From Coprococcus phoceensis (GTDB lineage Bacteria > Bacillota > Clostridia > Lachnospirales > Lachnospiraceae): DNA of 64,000 nt. Location of the stretch: NCBI RefSeq assembly GCF_900104635.1, contig NZ_FNWC01000007.1:2145421-2209420 (forward strand). The letters run 5' to 3'. Shown here in pieces: positions 61,440 to 64,000 of this stretch. Each line of letters opens with the position of its first letter. Position 1 is the first letter of the stretch. The notes under the pieces were generated by a model that searched no databases, had not been told where the DNA came from, and was given only the letters and a program-made list of their open reading frames with translations. A program made the position numbers and the translations under genes.

Positions 61440-62318
61440 TTATCTCCTTTTTGTATTGTGTACATTTGCCAAATAGACCTGCTTTGCAATCTGCAGCTCT
61501 TTGATCTTCCTCTGCGCTTTCTTTGCTGTCTGCCGGTCTTCAAAAATTCCAAACACCGTCGGTCCGCTGCCGCTCATCATGGCGTTAAGCGCCCCCTGTT
61601 CCTTCATCACGTTTTTAATCCTGTCGATCACCGGATAGGCATCTACCGTAACTTGTTCGAGCACATTCCCCATCGATGATGCGACTGCTCTCAAATCCTG
61701 GTTTTCAAGTCCGGTAATTAGACCGTCTATATCTGGATGATCTGTGATCGTAAGTGCATCTAATTTCTCATAGACCGTGCGGGTTGACACACTGATTCCA
61801 GGCTTTGCGATCAAAATATAGCACTTTGGCAGCGGTGAAAGTCGTGTGAGTTCTTCTCCGATTCCTTCTGCAAGCACCGTTCCGCGCATAATACAGTACG
61901 GAACATCTGCCCCTAATTTTACACCTCGTTCCATCAAATCCATTTCACTGAGTCCAAGTGAAAACATACGGTTCATTCCGACAAGAACCGCCGCCGCGTT
62001 CGAGCTCCCCCCTGCAAGTCCTGCTGCCACCGGGATATGCTTGTCCAATGTAATATGGACACCATCCCGGATCTCAAACTCGTCCATCAGCATCTTTGCC
62101 GCTTTATATGCAATATTCCCCTCATCATTCGGCAGAAAATACAAGTTGGATTCCAGCGTAATTCCCGGTGTCTCTGTTCGTTGTATCGTAATATTATCAT
62201 ACAGATAAATTGTCTGCATCACCATGCGGACATCATGATACCCATTCTCTCTTCTTCCAAGTACATCCAGCCCCAGATTGATTTTTGCAAGAGCTTTTAG
62301 CTGTTGTATATTCCCCAT
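61440..62318 (-). CDS. ispE: 4-diphosphocytidyl-2-C-methyl-D-erythritol kinase
   Basis: GHMP kinase of the non-mevalonate isoprenoid pathway, phosphorylating the 2-hydroxyl of CDP-methylerythritol. 292 aa with KALAKINLGLDVLGRRENGYHD at the start, VAAGLAGGSSNAAAVLVG (ATP site) and ALNAMMSGSGPTVFGIF near the end. ATG 62318 follows AGGAGAAC. In an operon with the GntR regulator downstream. Confidence 0.95.
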   Translation of the reverse strand: MGNIQQLKALAKINLGLDVLGRRENGYHDVRMVMQTIYLYDNITIQRTETPGITLESNLYFLPNDEGNIAYKAAKMLMDEFEIRDGVHITLDKHIPVAAGLAGGSSNAAAVLVGMNRMFSLGLSEMDLMERGVKLGADVPYCIMRGTVLAEGIGEELTRLSPLPKCYILIAKPGISVSTRTVYEKLDALTITDHPDIDGLITGLENQDLRAVASSMGNVLEQVTVDAYPVIDRIKNVMKEQGALNAMMSGSGPTVFGIFEDRQTAKKAQRKIKELQIAKQVYLANVHNTKRR

Positions 62319-62381
62319 CACGTTCTCCTTTCACATCTCACTTCCCATCCCGGCAGAGTTTCCACCGGGACAGTGTTTTTT

Positions 62382-62427
62382 GTATACATAATACCTATAG
62401 TATACTCATATTTTCTTTGAAAATCAA
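62382..62427 (-). promoter_or_regulatory. ispE-gntR promoter with two GTATAC boxes
   Basis: On the minus strand TTGATT (62422-62427), a 17-bp spacer and TATACT (62399-62404). GTATAC at 62400-62405 overlaps the -10; a second GTATAC (62382-62387, in TTGTATACAT) lies 18 bp away, past the start. FCD-type GntR proteins bind TNGTATACNA-like sites, so autoregulation is plausible. A stem TCCCGG/CCGGGA (62348-62371) lies further downstream in the leader. Confidence 0.55.
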
Positions 62428-63954
62428 TATCCGGTCTCCCGGTTTTATCATTTCATCGGTCATCTCGTTCACTTCCATAATGCCTTCTTTTGTCGTGCTA
62501 TAACGTTTTGCGAGTGTCCAAAGGTCATCTCCTTCTTTTACAATATAACCAACAATCCCCGGTCTCTTTTCCAGCTCTTCCATCGAAATTTTTTCCATTT
62601 TCAAATCCGTGATGACATCAGCCTTCACTGATTTTCGCAAAAAACTGTGAAACGCAAGCACTGCTTTCACCTCCACACTGTCGCCTCCCATAAGAGAAAC
62701 ACTCAGCTGCTCCAGTGCACTTGTAATGTCGCAGTGCATATCCATTTCCGATTCATTGCTCTCAACTAAATAAGAAAACGGAACCATTCCCTGCCACGTG
62801 TCGAATGGAACTTCGTCGTCTGGCTTCACAAATAAAAAGCTGACATGGAGTACACCGTCAATCTGAACCCCTTCCTCAGTCACCTCTGTGCGGTCAATCT
62901 GCACCCTTCCGCTGCTATGACAAATCTGTAGAATATCATCTTTTAACTCCGGCAAAGACAGCTGCTCTGCTATCTTACATTTCGAGTGATTCTGCATCAG
63001 CAGCTCTTCATAGGAAGCTTCTTTTGTCTCTAGTCTGCAATGTTGCTCCAAAGAATATACATCTTCCAAAAAATCTATGTTTTCTTCCTGATAAATGGCA
63101 ATTTTTAACTCTAACGTCCCCTCAATTCCAAGCGTGCGCATCTCTCCGTCTTCATCCATCCGGATATCCACGTTGATATCTTCCAGATTCGCGTTCAGAT
63201 GATGATACATCGCTTCATCGACTCCATAGCACTCCACTCTTCCCTCATACGGGATCGTCTGCCCAATCCAGTCTATTTTCCCATCCGGCGATTCATAGAA
63301 ACAAAATGCCAGCAGTTCTCCGGAAAGCAGCAATTCGTCCGCCCCAAGTTTCGTATCTAGTTTTCGGTTCGAAATATCTGTCCAAAGCACTGTCCCAATC
63401 GTCTCTTTCGTTCCCGGAAGCGTCAGTTCTTCTTTAATCCGGTATGTATCTTTCTTTGACGTATGAAGAGTTAAAAGTTCCATTGCTTTTTTCTTTTTAT
63501 AAAGTGGCATTTCACTTTCCACATCGACTGTAATGTCCTCATCAACCTGCATTTGAGGACTGATTAAAAGCTCAATCATTGCTTTGATATTCAATTTTCT
63601 CGAATGAATCATTGTTGCAGTAAAATCTACCCTTGTATTTTGAACAACAAATTCTCCGTCTGTCCCCTCATCCGCATACACCATCTCCTCAAACGGAATT
63701 TTTCCTTCCATGGATGTCAGTGACGGTTCTGCTCCTTCTGTCACATACAGTATCTGAAAATACAGTTTTCCCGTAACTCTGACGTAATTTTCCACCGGTC
63801 TTACATCCTCGATTTTCACCGTGCCCTCTCCCGCAACGACTCGCTGCACATCATTTTTTGTATCCGGCACATTAAAATCATCGTCTACCAGAAATTGATC
63901 CACCATTTTTTTGCCGACCTGATTTGCATGAATTTGTTTTTTTACTAATTCCAT
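62395..63954 (-). CDS. sipL: SipL-like DUF3794/LysM spore coat assembly protein
   Basis: A 519-aa cytoplasmic protein with DUF3794 modules (beta-rich; ENYVRVTGKLYFQILYVTEG and GVQIDGVLHVSFLFVKPDDEVPF) and a C-terminal LysM (YIVKEGDDLWTLAKRYSTTKEGIMEVNEMTDEMIKPGDRILI, about 470-512). In Clostridioides, SipL with this layout binds SpoIVA and is needed to attach the spore coat. Length and order agree. The final 46 bases of the window are upstream DNA with RBS GGAGAGAGGC. Confidence 0.85.
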   Translation of the reverse strand: MELVKKQIHANQVGKKMVDQFLVDDDFNVPDTKNDVQRVVAGEGTVKIEDVRPVENYVRVTGKLYFQILYVTEGAEPSLTSMEGKIPFEEMVYADEGTDGEFVVQNTRVDFTATMIHSRKLNIKAMIELLISPQMQVDEDITVDVESEMPLYKKKKAMELLTLHTSKKDTYRIKEELTLPGTKETIGTVLWTDISNRKLDTKLGADELLLSGELLAFCFYESPDGKIDWIGQTIPYEGRVECYGVDEAMYHHLNANLEDINVDIRMDEDGEMRTLGIEGTLELKIAIYQEENIDFLEDVYSLEQHCRLETKEASYEELLMQNHSKCKIAEQLSLPELKDDILQICHSSGRVQIDRTEVTEEGVQIDGVLHVSFLFVKPDDEVPFDTWQGMVPFSYLVESNESEMDMHCDITSALEQLSVSLMGGDSVEVKAVLAFHSFLRKSVKADVITDLKMEKISMEELEKRPGIVGYIVKEGDDLWTLAKRYSTTKEGIMEVNEMTDEMIKPGDRILIFKENMSIL

Positions 63955-64000
63955 TGCCTCTCTCCTTTACTCAAACACCACATTTTTGTCGATAAATTGC

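Overview
The window looks like chromosome of an anaerobic, spore-forming gut Firmicute, most likely a Lachnospiraceae of the Mediterraneibacter/[Ruminococcus] type. The genes point that way: sporulation genes (spoIIID, spoIIR, a SipL-like spore-coat gene), a monomeric Ni-Fe carbon-monoxide-dehydrogenase family cluster, very large cell-wall glycosidases with FIVAR and F5/8 type C modules (GH95, GH84 and a GH136-like beta-helix protein), AT-rich codon use and strong AGGAGG ribosome binding sites. The species is inferred, not shown.

Layout. 1-5000 (minus): a heme uptake operon, in order NEAT surface protein, Shp-like heme protein, lipoprotein, permease and ATPase (cut by the window edge). 5200-6440: a YbaN protein and a DtxR-like regulator; near-identical DtxR-type palindromes lie in front of this operon and of the heme operon. 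6470-9200: a PepSY protein with an OmpR-type sensor kinase/response regulator pair. 9220-12500: a glucose PTS transporter with its GlcT antiterminator and a leader antiterminator/terminator. 12670-14090: a phospholipase D/cardiolipin synthase-like protein. 14280-18340: Rrf2 regulator, CooS-like protein, CooF ferredoxin and FAD/NAD oxidoreductase.

18390-31530 holds two giant surface glycosidases (GH95 fucosidase, GH84 N-acetylglucosaminidase) around a frameshifted CAT-like gene, a DUF6472 protein, a PAP2 phosphatase and a CorA transporter. 31750-34130: NUDIX hydrolase, an unrecognised membrane protein and spoIIID.

34212-43161 is an accessory island bounded by 205-bp direct repeats that copy the 5' part of spoIIID. 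It carries decayed genes, an McrBC restriction system, a DUF3791/DUF3990 toxin-antitoxin-like trio and a compact operon of four poorly characterised genes (TOPRIM-like, DUF4869-like, P-loop, SWIM zinc finger). This is the best place for an undescribed defence system.

43430-51740 is housekeeping: VOC protein, an exported trigger-factor-like foldase, a small membrane protein, DUF1934, murI, pfkA and dnaE. 52000-56990 is a probable lacto-N-biosidase (GH136-like) with its likely dedicated chaperone and an AraC regulator. 57030-64000 is housekeeping and sporulation: HPr-like protein, CvfB, acyl-ACP thioesterase, CDF transporter, SpoIIR, GntR regulator, IspE and a SipL-like protein.

Together the GH95, GH84 and GH136-like enzymes suggest degradation of host mucin or milk glycans. 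The heme locus suggests iron capture from the host. No rRNA, tRNA, CRISPR array, transposase or integrase was recognised.
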